A stretch of DNA of 64,000 nt from Clostridium fungisolvens. GTDB taxonomy: Bacteria > Bacillota > Clostridia > Clostridiales > Clostridiaceae. The position numbers and the translations under genes were made by a program. How positions within the stretch are numbered: position 1 is the stretch's first letter; each line of letters begins with the position of its first letter. Shown here one piece after another: positions 20,028 through 28,305 of this stretch. A model generated the notes under the pieces. The model saw only the letters and a program-made list of their open reading frames with translations, had not been told where the DNA came from and ran no database searches. The stretch covers positions 930,001 through 994,000 of the forward strand of contig NZ_BLZR01000001.1 of assembly GCF_014193895.1 (NCBI RefSeq). The letters are read 5' to 3'.

Positions 20028-20090
20028 TAATCCTATAGTCAAAAGTATAGACAACTTCTATATGTTAGACTATAGGATTAATTGCGTTTT
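20028..20090 (+). terminator. Rho-independent terminator
   Basis: TAATCCTATAGTC (20028-20040) is exactly complementary to GACTATAGGATTA (20068-20080), followed by ATTGCGTTTT. Confidence 0.75.
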
Positions 20091-20099
20091 AAATCATTT

Positions 20100-20131
20100 A
20101 AAGTATTTCACCATTTTAGGTGAAATACTTT
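20100..20131. other. Second strong hairpin downstream of the regulator
   Basis: AAAGTATTTCACC (20100-20112) pairs with GGTGAAATACTTT (20119-20131) around a 6-base loop. Role unknown; it may be a back-up terminator or the foot of a small transcript. Confidence 0.5.
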
Positions 20132-20177
20132 AGTTTGTAGAAAGAGTAGTGGAGTTATTATAATAAAGCTAAAGAGA

Positions 20178-20272
20178 GATGTACCACTTCAATCTGAAAA
20201 CTATTTTCAAAACTCCTCTGGGTTCTGAGAGAAGAATTTGAAAATATAAATTTTATTATGAAGTGGTACATC
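20178..20272 (+). repeat. 95-bp foldback repeat, family 1, copy A
   Basis: Ends are the 13-bp perfect inverted repeat GATGTACCACTTC / GAAGTGGTACATC. Inside lies ATTTTCAAAACTCCTCT, a GGGTTCTG-type loop and an imperfect complementary arm. Same family as 40324, 42113, 47857, 52258, 52357 and 60783. Confidence 0.9.
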
Positions 20273-20341
20273 CATAAAAATAATAATATGTAGTAGTTCA
20301 ACTTAAAAAATATAGGCAAAAAATTATTTTAGGAGGTTGCT

Positions 20342-21358
20342 ATGCTTACTATTGGTTATATAGGAAATGGTAAAAGCACAAACAGATATCATCTTCCATT
20401 TGTTCTGCAAAGAGAAAATATAAAGGTGAAAACAATCTATCAAAGAAATCCTAAAAATGAAAAATGGGATAGAATTGATGGAGTTAACTATACTTCTAAT
20501 TTAGATGAATTGTTAAATGACCAAGAAATACAAATGATTGTTATTTGTACAATGCATAACAGTCACTATGACTATGCAAAAATGGTATTAGAGCATAATA
20601 AGCATTGTTTGGTTGAAAAACCGTTTATGGAAACATCAGAAGAGGCAAAAGAAATATTTGCTTTAGCAAAAGAAAAAAACTTGATTGTGCAAGCTTATCA
20701 AAACAGAAGGTTTGATAGTGACTTCTTAACTGTACAAAAGGTTATAGAAGAAGGAAAGCTAGGCGAGTTAATAGAGTTGGAAATGCATTTTGATTATTAT
20801 AGACCAGAGGTGCCTCAAGCAATTAAGGAATTTAAACCTTCATTATCATATTTATATGGTCATGGTTGTCATACTTTGGATCAAGTAATTAGTTATTTTG
20901 GTAAACCAGATGATATTCATTATGATGTGAGACAATTACTTGGTTCAGGTAGGATGAATGATTACTTTGACTTAGATTTATATTATGGAAGTTTAAAGGT
21001 TTCGGTAAAATCTAGTTACTTTAGAGTGAAGGAAAGACCAAGCTTTGTTGTGTATGGGAAAAAAGGTTGCTTTGTAAAACAAACAAAGGATCGTCAAGAA
21101 GAGCATTTAAAACTATTTTATATGCCTGAAAATAAGGATTTTGGTGTAGATACCTTTGACCATTACGGCGTACTTACATATGTTGATGAGAATGGTGATA
21201 TACACGAGGAAAAAGTAAAATCTGTAAAAGGTGATTATGGCAGAGTATATGATGATTTGTATGAAGCAATCATAAATGGAAAAGCTAAGACCATTACTGA
21301 TGAACAGACTTTATTGCAAATGGAAATACTAGAAACTGGAGTAAAGGATTTAAGGTGA
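20342..21358 (+). CDS. Gfo/Idh/MocA family NAD(P)-dependent oxidoreductase (338 aa)
   Basis: Dehydrogenase of the glucose-fructose oxidoreductase / inositol dehydrogenase family. N-terminal dinucleotide-binding region is IGYIGNGKSTNRYH; VEKPFMETSEEA contains the conserved EKP lysine; the C-terminal alpha/beta domain contains GHGCHTLDQVI. The start has a clear AGGAGG site. Its stop overlaps the spacing region of the RpiA-like gene, so the two are translationally coupled. Substrate unknown; likely a sugar, sugar phosphate or cyclitol. Confidence 0.9.
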   Translation: MLTIGYIGNGKSTNRYHLPFVLQRENIKVKTIYQRNPKNEKWDRIDGVNYTSNLDELLNDQEIQMIVICTMHNSHYDYAKMVLEHNKHCLVEKPFMETSEEAKEIFALAKEKNLIVQAYQNRRFDSDFLTVQKVIEEGKLGELIELEMHFDYYRPEVPQAIKEFKPSLSYLYGHGCHTLDQVISYFGKPDDIHYDVRQLLGSGRMNDYFDLDLYYGSLKVSVKSSYFRVKERPSFVVYGKKGCFVKQTKDRQEEHLKLFYMPENKDFGVDTFDHYGVLTYVDENGDIHEEKVKSVKGDYGRVYDDLYEAIINGKAKTITDEQTLLQMEILETGVKDLR

Positions 21359-21363
21359 TTAAT

Positions 21364-22053
21364 ATGAATGAAGAAAATTTAAGAAAATTAAGTGCTGAAA
21401 AAGCCATGGAATATATAAAAAACAATAGTGTAATTGGTTTAGGCGCAGGAAGAACTATTTCTTGTTTAATTGAGCTGTTAAGTAAAGCTATAGATGAAAA
21501 TAACCTCAAAATTAAAGCAGTAACACCATCTGATAATACAAAGAGTATGTGTATCAAAAATGGCATAGAAGTGCTTCCAACCTGCTTTGTAGAAGAAGTA
21601 GATGTTGCCTTTGATGGTTGTGGTGAGGTTGATGAAAACTTCTATGCTTCCAAAGGTGGTGGAGGTGTTTTCGTAAAAGAAAAGTTAATTGCCTCAATGG
21701 CAAAGGATTATGTTTTACTTATAGATGAACAAAAGTATAAAAAACAATTAAGTGTAATATATCCTATTTCCTTAGAAGTGGTTAAAGATTCCTTAAGTTA
21801 TGTAAGTAAAGTGGTTAAAAACTTAGGTGGTGAGCCTTTAGTTAGAACCACTAATAGTAAGGATGGGTACTTAGTAACTGATGATAACAACTTTATACTA
21901 GATATAAAGTTCGATATTGTAGATGATTTTAAAGAATTAAATGATAAGTTAAATAATATTGTAGGTGTAGTTGGAACCTCTATATTTACTAGAGAAGTTA
22001 CCAAGTTAATAATGGCTACAGAAAATGGGGTAAGAGTTATTTCAAAGAATTAG
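21364..22053 (+). CDS. Ribose-5-phosphate isomerase A-like protein, variant active site
   Basis: 229 aa. Whole-length RpiA fold: GLGAGRT phosphate loop near 25-31, VTPSDNTK, the motif FDGCGEVDENF and SKGGGGVFVKEKL. In E. coli RpiA the catalytic motif is DGADE (D81, D84) with K94. Here the first Asp (D84 in this protein) and the Lys are kept, but the second Asp is Gly (G87). ATG 21364 is preferred, with AAGG 8 bases upstream; a GTG at 21355 overlaps the preceding stop. Sitting between two Gfo/Idh dehydrogenases, it may isomerise a different aldose/ketose phosphate than ribose-5-phosphate. Confidence 0.85.
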   Translation: MNEENLRKLSAEKAMEYIKNNSVIGLGAGRTISCLIELLSKAIDENNLKIKAVTPSDNTKSMCIKNGIEVLPTCFVEEVDVAFDGCGEVDENFYASKGGGGVFVKEKLIASMAKDYVLLIDEQKYKKQLSVIYPISLEVVKDSLSYVSKVVKNLGGEPLVRTTNSKDGYLVTDDNNFILDIKFDIVDDFKELNDKLNNIVGVVGTSIFTREVTKLIMATENGVRVISKN

Positions 22054-22103
22054 TATTCTTAACTAAATTTGCTTTGTTTTTCATAAGATGAGGAGGAAAT
22101 AAT

Positions 22104-23090
22104 ATGAGATTAGGTATTGTTGGATCGGGAATGATAGTAAGAGACTTATTATCAACAAGTTCAAATTTAAAAGACATAGAGTTTGTAGCCATATGTGGAA
22201 CTGAAAGAAGTAAAGAGGCGATGAATCAACTCAAGAATGAATATGGCATACAGAATCTTTTCTATAATTATGATGAATTATTAAACATGGATTTAGATGC
22301 AATTTATATTGCATTACCTAATAATCTACATTTTGAATTTGCTAAGAAAGCCTTAGAAGCAAATAAAAATGTTATCGTTGAAAAACCATTTACATCAACA
22401 TATAAACAAGCGGTAATTTTAAGTGATTTAGCTAGAGAAAAACAATTATTTATTTTTGAAGCAATTACTACTCAATATCTTCCTAATTATAAAAAAATTA
22501 AAGAGTTGGTTCCGACCTTAGGAGATATTAAAATTGTTCAATGTAACTATTCTCAATATTCTAGTAGATATGATAAGTTTAAGGAAGGAAATATATTGCC
22601 TGCCTTTAACCCTAAGTCTTCTGGTGGGGCATTAATGGACTTAAATATATATAACATTCATTATGTAGTAGGTTTATTTGGAAAACCTGAGGGTATTGAG
22701 TACTATCCAAATGTTGAGAGAGGCATAGATACATCAGGAATATTAATGTTAGACTATGGAAAGTTTAAATGTGTTTGTGTTGGAGCAAAAGATTGTAAGG
22801 CACCTATTGCAAACAATATCCAAGGTAATAAAGGATGCATATATCAAGATACTCCAGCTAATGTTTGTGAGAGATTTGAGTTATTAATGAATGATGGATC
22901 TAGTTCAAAAATCAACAAAAATAACTATGAACACAGAATGGTTAATGAATTTATTGAATTTGCTAGTATGATTAAAAACAACGATTTAGAAAGCTGCTAC
23001 AAGATGCTAGATCATAGCTTGATAGTTAGTGAAGTGCAGACCATTGCAAGAAATAAAGGTGGAATTATATTTCCAGAAGATGCAATTTAA
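22104..23090 (+). CDS. Gfo/Idh/MocA family NAD(P)-dependent oxidoreductase (328 aa)
   Basis: N-terminal Rossmann motif MRLGIVGSGMIVRDLL, the conserved VEKPFTSTYKQA, and the C-terminal domain with GGALMDLNIYNIHYVVGLFG. It follows the RpiA-like gene by 50 bp with its own GAGGAGG site, so the three genes 20342-23090 form an operon-like unit. No signal or transmembrane segment. It differs from the dehydrogenase at 20342, so the pair probably acts at two steps or on two positions of a sugar. Substrate unknown. Confidence 0.9.
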   Translation: MRLGIVGSGMIVRDLLSTSSNLKDIEFVAICGTERSKEAMNQLKNEYGIQNLFYNYDELLNMDLDAIYIALPNNLHFEFAKKALEANKNVIVEKPFTSTYKQAVILSDLAREKQLFIFEAITTQYLPNYKKIKELVPTLGDIKIVQCNYSQYSSRYDKFKEGNILPAFNPKSSGGALMDLNIYNIHYVVGLFGKPEGIEYYPNVERGIDTSGILMLDYGKFKCVCVGAKDCKAPIANNIQGNKGCIYQDTPANVCERFELLMNDGSSSKINKNNYEHRMVNEFIEFASMIKNNDLESCYKMLDHSLIVSEVQTIARNKGGIIFPEDAI

Positions 23091-23129
23091 ATAATACTCT
23101 GAAATACATATTTGAGTATGTAGCTGGAG

Positions 23130-23261
23130 ATGATGAAGAATTCCTTTGCGCATCCAGAAGAGGTTACTTTAAAGACAAAGACTTTAGATAAGGTTTCTAA
23201 GAATTTTGTGTATAAACCTGATAAATATTCTGCTTCAGTTATAAGGATTAAGCTTAAATAA
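23130..23261 (+). pseudogene. C-terminal relic of a GH51 alpha-L-arabinofuranosidase
   Basis: The frame reads MMKNSFAHPEEVTLKTKTLD, then KVSKNFVYKPDKYSASVIRI and KLK before TAA at 23259-23261. This resembles the last about 45 residues of GH51 enzymes (N-[ST]-F-x-x-P-E-x-V and a final SVTVLRxK strand). In another frame just upstream, VAGDD is readable, so a one-base frameshift seems to separate the pieces. No catalytic part remains. A terminator follows at once. Confidence 0.6.
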
Positions 23262-23289
23262 AATGATAATATAAAGTATAAATTTAATG

Positions 23290-23320
23290 AAAAGACAGCG
23301 TATAGCTGTCTTTTCTTCTT
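23290..23320 (+). terminator. Rho-independent terminator
   Basis: AAAAGACAGC (23290-23299) pairs with GCTGTCTTTT (23305-23314), followed by CTTCTT. It closes the dehydrogenase/RpiA unit and its GH51 relic. Confidence 0.85.
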
Positions 23321-23620
23321 ATATTTTAAGAAGAAGCTTTATAAGTAGCTTTACATATAGGATAATTTGTAGCAAAATAGTTTATAGAACATTAAATGTT
23401 TACCTCGTGTAAACCATTGGTGATTTGGACCATATTTACTTGAGAATAACATAAATTTTTATCTGTTTTTAGAATTGAAGATTAGACTTTCGTGTATGCA
23501 AATGATGAAACAAAGTGATTTTTATAAGTATGCATTTAGAACCAGTACATAAAACTTAAAATATTATTATGTTTTTGGTTTATAAGAACGGTAAAACTTT
23601 TTATTGTGGGAGTGTGTAAT
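23321..23620. other. Promoter region of the AraC-GH39 gene
   Basis: About 300 bp of AT-rich sequence. I see no gene and no confidently placed operator. GGGAG at 23608-23612 is the ribosome site for ATG 23621. Confidence 0.4.
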
Positions 23621-26161
23621 ATGAGTAACACAAGAAAAAATACTAATGATAATACGAATATACCTATAAGAGTTTATTTAAATAAAATAAAAGTAATCTC
23701 CTCAAGTGTTCAAAAATACGTAGAATTTCTATTTATACTAAAAGGTGAATTAGGGGTAGTTATAAATAACCAAAGATATAGATTAGTAGAGTCAGATGTG
23801 GTGTTAATTAATAGTGGTGATGTTTATGAAATACATGGAGAGGGAGAGAATTTAATTTTATCAATGCAAATTGAAAATGATTTCTTTACTAGTCTTGTTA
23901 GAAGAGAACAAAGTTTATTCTTATGTAATTCTTCCATAAACGAGAACGAGCATTATGACGACATTAGAAGTATATTAGCTAAGATTATGTATGAATATTC
24001 AAATAGAAATACTGGATATGAATTTAAGATCATGTCTCTGCTATATGACATTACATATACATTAAACACAAATTTTTTAATCACAGAAGACTATTCTATA
24101 CAGAACCTAGAGGTTAAAAGCAGTAAGTATGCACAACGTATAAACAATATAGTTGCATATATTAAGCAAAATTATAATCAGCAGATATCATTACAGGATG
24201 TTGCAGATTCTCAATATTTAACGCCAGAATATTTATCAAAGTTTTTTAAAGTAAATATGGGAATGACTTTTTCAAAATATTTAAATGAATTTAGGTTAAC
24301 TCAAGCGGTAAAAGAGCTTCTTCGAACTGATGATTCAATTACTAAAGTTGCAATGAATAATGGTTTTCCTAATTTAGTAGCTTTCAATAAGATCTTTAAA
24401 GAAGTATATGATACCACGCCAGCAGAATATCGAAATGAAGTTAGAAAAAAAACGTCAAAAAGCAATAAGATTCATAATGAAAAAGTAGAGTCTGAGATTA
24501 TGAAAGTTGATTATAATCAAGCTTTTGAAAAGTTAACAAAGTATGTATCAAATGAAGATAAGTCAGATAATAAGCTTTTAGAACATAGTTTAGGAATCAA
24601 TGTTGATGTAGAGGCAAATGTTGAAACGGTAAAGCCTATAATACATTCATGGAGAAACTTAATAAATCTTGGTTATGCTCAGGATGGGCTGAGATCAGAT
24701 TTACAACAACATTTAACTAATATACAGGATAAGATTAAATTTAAATATGCCCGTTTTCAAGGGATATTTAGTGATGAAATGTTTAATTTCGGAGAAGAAA
24801 ACGATAACGAAGAATATTACAATTTTACGAAAATAGATAAATTGATAGATTTTTTATATAGCATAAATTTAAAGCCATTCATTGAGCTAGGGAATAAGGC
24901 TAAGGTTTTAAATCTTGCTACTGATAAAGTAATGTATTTTAAGGATTCATCAAAAAGACATAAGGGATTCAAAGAATCTTTAGTGTTGTTGGAGAAGTTT
25001 ATTGTACATGCTATAAATAGATATGGAATTAATGAAGTATCACAATGGTATTTTGAGATTTGGAAAGAAGGAGATATTGAGTATGTCTTTTGGAATGGGG
25101 ATTTTGAAAAATATCTAAAAAACTTTCAAAGCTACTACAATATAATTAAAAGAATAGTGCCAGGTGCAAAAGTCGGTGGACCAGGTTTTAATCCTGAAGT
25201 CAATATGAAGTGGTTTGATGAGTTTTTAAACCAGGTGAAGAAAACGGGCATACAATTAGATTTTCTTTCTATATCAATATATCCATATGAATTAATAGAA
25301 GATAGCAAAACTGAGCAAGCAAGCGATAAAGATAGGAACAAAGCATATAAAAAAGGAGAATATCTACCGCACTTATTACCTTCAAAGGATAAAAATTATT
25401 CAAAAGTAAGGTTGGATAAAATTCGCAAGATGATTAAAACATCGGGGACAAGTATTCCAGAGATACATGTCACTGAATATAACTCTAGCATATCTCATCG
25501 TCATCCTGCTAACGATACAACCTTTAAAGCAACATTTATTACAAAAAATATTCTTGATAATTTAGACGAAATTGATAGTTTTGGTTATTGGTTTTGCTCT
25601 GATATTTCTGGGGAATTGAAAGATTCAAAAAACCTATTATACGGAGATATGGGACTAATTAGTGCCAACGGAATAAACAAGCCAGGGTTTTATGCTTATG
25701 AAATGCTTTCTAAACTTGGGAATGATTTAATACAAAAAGGGGATGGATATATAATAACTAAGAAATCTTCTTATAATTATGAGATCATTACCTATAATTA
25801 TAAACATTTTGATTATTTCTATTGTTTGAAGGAAGAAACACCAGTAAGTCTAGAACAATATTATAATATTTATGAAAATCAGCAATATTTAAATATAAAT
25901 ATCGCATTGAAAGGAATTAAAAGCGGTCGATATCGTATAAAGAAATATACATTGAATAGAGAGCATGGGAGTATTTTTGATGAGTGGTTAAATATGAATG
26001 CTATCTATAATATTAAAAGGGATGAAATTGATTATTTAAAACAAATTTGTATACCAAAACAAACTGTTTTCTATAGTGAAAGCATAGATGAATTGAAGTT
26101 AGAAAGTTGTCTCTCACCACATGAAGTAAATCTTTATGAAATTACTTTTGAATATAGTTAG
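23621..26161 (+). CDS. AraC-type regulator fused to a GH39-like domain (846 aa)
   Basis: Cupin-like sensor (about 15-130), AraC double HTH (about 170-276; LQDVADSQYLTPEYLSKFFK and TPAEYRNE), then a GH39 beta-xylosidase-like TIM barrel and beta-sandwich (about 300-846). The two catalytic Glu positions are kept: E483 in FEIWKEGD and E619 in HVTEYNSS. However, the Asn before the acid/base, nearly invariant in GH clan A (WNEP), is Lys (K482), and the family RFHG motif is RFQG (Q380). This suggests a carbohydrate-sensing domain derived from an enzyme. ATG 23621 is preferred over GTG 23606 because GGGAG lies 8 bases upstream. The symporter and dehydrogenase genes that follow are likely targets. Confidence 0.88.
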   Translation: MSNTRKNTNDNTNIPIRVYLNKIKVISSSVQKYVEFLFILKGELGVVINNQRYRLVESDVVLINSGDVYEIHGEGENLILSMQIENDFFTSLVRREQSLFLCNSSINENEHYDDIRSILAKIMYEYSNRNTGYEFKIMSLLYDITYTLNTNFLITEDYSIQNLEVKSSKYAQRINNIVAYIKQNYNQQISLQDVADSQYLTPEYLSKFFKVNMGMTFSKYLNEFRLTQAVKELLRTDDSITKVAMNNGFPNLVAFNKIFKEVYDTTPAEYRNEVRKKTSKSNKIHNEKVESEIMKVDYNQAFEKLTKYVSNEDKSDNKLLEHSLGINVDVEANVETVKPIIHSWRNLINLGYAQDGLRSDLQQHLTNIQDKIKFKYARFQGIFSDEMFNFGEENDNEEYYNFTKIDKLIDFLYSINLKPFIELGNKAKVLNLATDKVMYFKDSSKRHKGFKESLVLLEKFIVHAINRYGINEVSQWYFEIWKEGDIEYVFWNGDFEKYLKNFQSYYNIIKRIVPGAKVGGPGFNPEVNMKWFDEFLNQVKKTGIQLDFLSISIYPYELIEDSKTEQASDKDRNKAYKKGEYLPHLLPSKDKNYSKVRLDKIRKMIKTSGTSIPEIHVTEYNSSISHRHPANDTTFKATFITKNILDNLDEIDSFGYWFCSDISGELKDSKNLLYGDMGLISANGINKPGFYAYEMLSKLGNDLIQKGDGYIITKKSSYNYEIITYNYKHFDYFYCLKEETPVSLEQYYNIYENQQYLNINIALKGIKSGRYRIKKYTLNREHGSIFDEWLNMNAIYNIKRDEIDYLKQICIPKQTVFYSESIDELKLESCLSPHEVNLYEITFEYS

Positions 26162-26171
26162 TAATTATTAT

Positions 26172-26212
26172 GCGGTTCAAGAAATTGAATATTTCTTTGA
26201 ATCGCTTTTCTC
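26172..26212 (+). terminator. Rho-independent terminator
   Basis: GCGGTTCAAGAAAT (26172-26185) pairs imperfectly with ATTTCTTTGAATCGC (26191-26205), followed by TTTTCTCATTT. Confidence 0.65.
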
Positions 26213-26319
26213 ATTTCATAATTAAATTAATATTTTGACTTGAAATTTTAATGTTTTTTAACGCAGTTGTGTGGTTAAGAAATATTAGTTAACTATTAAT
26301 GTAAAAGTAAATAAGTGTT

Positions 26320-26333
26320 TGAATGCGTTTACA
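26320..26333 (-). promoter_or_regulatory. cre-like operator before the GPH symporter
   Basis: On the minus strand the site reads TGTAAACGCATTCA, which fits the CcpA catabolite-responsive consensus TGWAARCGNWWWCA at every position. The same core recurs at 28208 and 31654. A LacI-family regulator other than CcpA is possible. Confidence 0.6.
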
Positions 26334-26497
26334 TGGACGGATGATGTAAACTAATGATAACGATTTAAGAAACTTTGTAGAGAGGAGCTAATGTATAAGA
26401 GGGAAAATATAACTTTAGGGAGGAGAGTACTTTTAATCAAAATGTTATAAAACTTAGTTAAAATATTAATGTGAAATTTTGAGGGGAGAGGAATTAT

Positions 26498-27868
26498 ATG
26501 AATAATTTAAACGTTGTAAACAGCACTTCTAATGGTAAGTTATCATTTGTAGAAAAGTTTAGTTATGGAATTGGTGACTTTGCTTCCAATCTAATGTGGG
26601 GAGTTATAGGAAGTTTCTTGCTTTATTTCTACACTGACGTTGCACTAATCCCAGTAGCAGCGACAGGTACAATATTTCTTGTATCAAGAGTTTTAGATGC
26701 ATTTATTGATCCTGTAATCGGAGGTTTTATCGATCGTACAAATTCTAAATGGGGACGTACTAAACCATATATAATGTTTGGGATAATTCCACTATGTGTA
26801 TTCTTTATACTTTCCTTTACGACAATCAGTGCAGATGCTTCATTTAAAGTAATGTATGCTTATTTAACATATATTATAGCAGGTATACTTTATTCCGTTG
26901 TAAATATACCTTATGGTGCATTAATGCCTCTTATGACTAGAAATCTTGATGATAAAGCACAATTATCAAGTTTTAGAATGTTAGGAATGGCACTTGGAAA
27001 TATACTAGTTACAGCACTTACAATGCCACTTGTAAATTTATTGGGCGCTGGAAATCAACAAAGAGGTTTTTTACTAACAACTATTTTATTTGCTGTAATT
27101 GGCTTTATTAGTTTTATGATAATCTCTAAGAATTGTAAAGAACGTTATTTAGAAGTTGGATCTGTTTCCCATGAAAAAATTAGCGTAATAGAAACATATA
27201 AAGCAGCATTAAAAAATGGTCCATGGGTTTCAACAATTATATTCTCATTATTGATGTTTATAAAAATTGGTGCATTTGTATCTATTACAATATTCTTCTG
27301 TTTGCAAGTACTTCATAACCCAGCTATGATTTCAATATTATTACCATTGATGTATGCATCTATGCTTGTTTCAGCAGCAATAGCAACACCTGTTATTAAG
27401 AAATTCAGACATCGTAATGCTAATATCATTGGAACTGCAGTATATGCGTTATCATTTTGTTTGATGCCATTATTCGTAGGAAATCAGACTGTATTCATTG
27501 CAATTTACTTCTTTGGTAACATTTTAGGGGGAGTAAGTTCAGGATCAGTTTTTGGTATGATAGCAGATTCTGTAGATTATAATGAATGGAAATTTGGTAA
27601 GCGTTCTGAGGGAACATTATACGCAGGATATAGTTTTGCGACTAAAGTAGGTATGGCAGTTGGTGGTGCATTGGTAGGATACGCATTAGCATTTGTTGGC
27701 TACAATGCAGCAAATGTTACCCCTTCAGCTGTTAAAGCTATTAACATACTTTTCTATGGAATACCAGTTGGATGTAGTGTATTACAAATTCTCTCTATAT
27801 TATTTTATAAATTAGACAAGACTCACCCACAAATTGTTGAAGAGCTAAATAATAAACGTAATGCATAA
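26498..27868 (+). CDS. GPH-family (MFS) glycoside:cation symporter (456 aa)
   Basis: Twelve-helix sugar importer. Family motifs are clear: SYGIGDFASNLMWG at the start, VLDAFIDPVIGGFIDRTNSK followed by WGRTKPYIMFG, and ADSVDYNEWKFGKRSEGTLY in the second half, all typical of XynP/MelB/YicJ-like GPH proteins. It lies directly after the AraC-GH39 gene, behind a cre-like operator, and ends at a strong terminator. It probably imports the glycoside used by the dehydrogenase/isomerase operons that follow under near-identical operators. The nearest named relatives carry xylosides or other pentosides, but the substrate is not determined by sequence. Confidence 0.92.
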   Translation: MNNLNVVNSTSNGKLSFVEKFSYGIGDFASNLMWGVIGSFLLYFYTDVALIPVAATGTIFLVSRVLDAFIDPVIGGFIDRTNSKWGRTKPYIMFGIIPLCVFFILSFTTISADASFKVMYAYLTYIIAGILYSVVNIPYGALMPLMTRNLDDKAQLSSFRMLGMALGNILVTALTMPLVNLLGAGNQQRGFLLTTILFAVIGFISFMIISKNCKERYLEVGSVSHEKISVIETYKAALKNGPWVSTIIFSLLMFIKIGAFVSITIFFCLQVLHNPAMISILLPLMYASMLVSAAIATPVIKKFRHRNANIIGTAVYALSFCLMPLFVGNQTVFIAIYFFGNILGGVSSGSVFGMIADSVDYNEWKFGKRSEGTLYAGYSFATKVGMAVGGALVGYALAFVGYNAANVTPSAVKAINILFYGIPVGCSVLQILSILFYKLDKTHPQIVEELNNKRNA

Positions 27869-27910
27869 TCCGATGTAAGTATCCATTTTCTTAATTGTAT
27901 ATATTATTTT

Positions 27911-27962
27911 TAACTGCCAGTGATCATTAGAAAAAATAATGCTCATAGGCAGTTATTTTTTG
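27911..27962 (+). terminator. Rho-independent terminator
   Basis: TAACTGCC (27911-27918) pairs with GGCAGTTA (27948-27955), with a partly paired interior, followed by TTTTTTG. Confidence 0.75.
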
Positions 27963-28190
27963 TCCATAGTATATATACAATCTAAAAATCTATATTCATT
28001 CTGTCATATAAAACTTTCTCTCTTTTGATATTGTTAAAGTCTTATATGCCACAATGAAAGATTTGTATTTGATTATATATATGTAAATTATGAATAGCAA
28101 ATTTAATAGAGAATGTTAATATTTAAGATTGAATTATTAATATTTTTTTTGAAAAATAAAAGAAATAGTTATTTGAGCAAAATTATAAAT

Positions 28191-28240
28191 AGAATTGAAT
28201 AATTAATAGAATGCGTTTACAGTGGCTTAAAAGGTACAAT
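28191..28240 (+). promoter_or_regulatory. cre-like operator and promoter before Gfo/Idh gene
   Basis: Contains AGAATGCGTTTACA (28208-28221), minus-strand reading TGTAAACGCATTCT, one mismatch from the cre consensus. The whole 50-bp block aligns without gaps to 31637-31686 at 43 of 50 positions. TACAAT at 28235-28240 could be the -10 box, which would put the operator over the -35 region. Confidence 0.6.
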
Positions 28241-28305
28241 AAAGATGTTCTAAGAGAAATATAAATGTAAAAAATTATTATAAATTAGGAAGAGAGGTTT
28301 TTAAT

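Noticed and set aside
28235..28240. GTACAAT at 28234 and 31680 as further two-component response-regulator sites
   Set aside because: They resemble AAGGTACAAT, but sit where a -10 box is expected, without the 17-bp promoter downstream or the 22-bp partner site.
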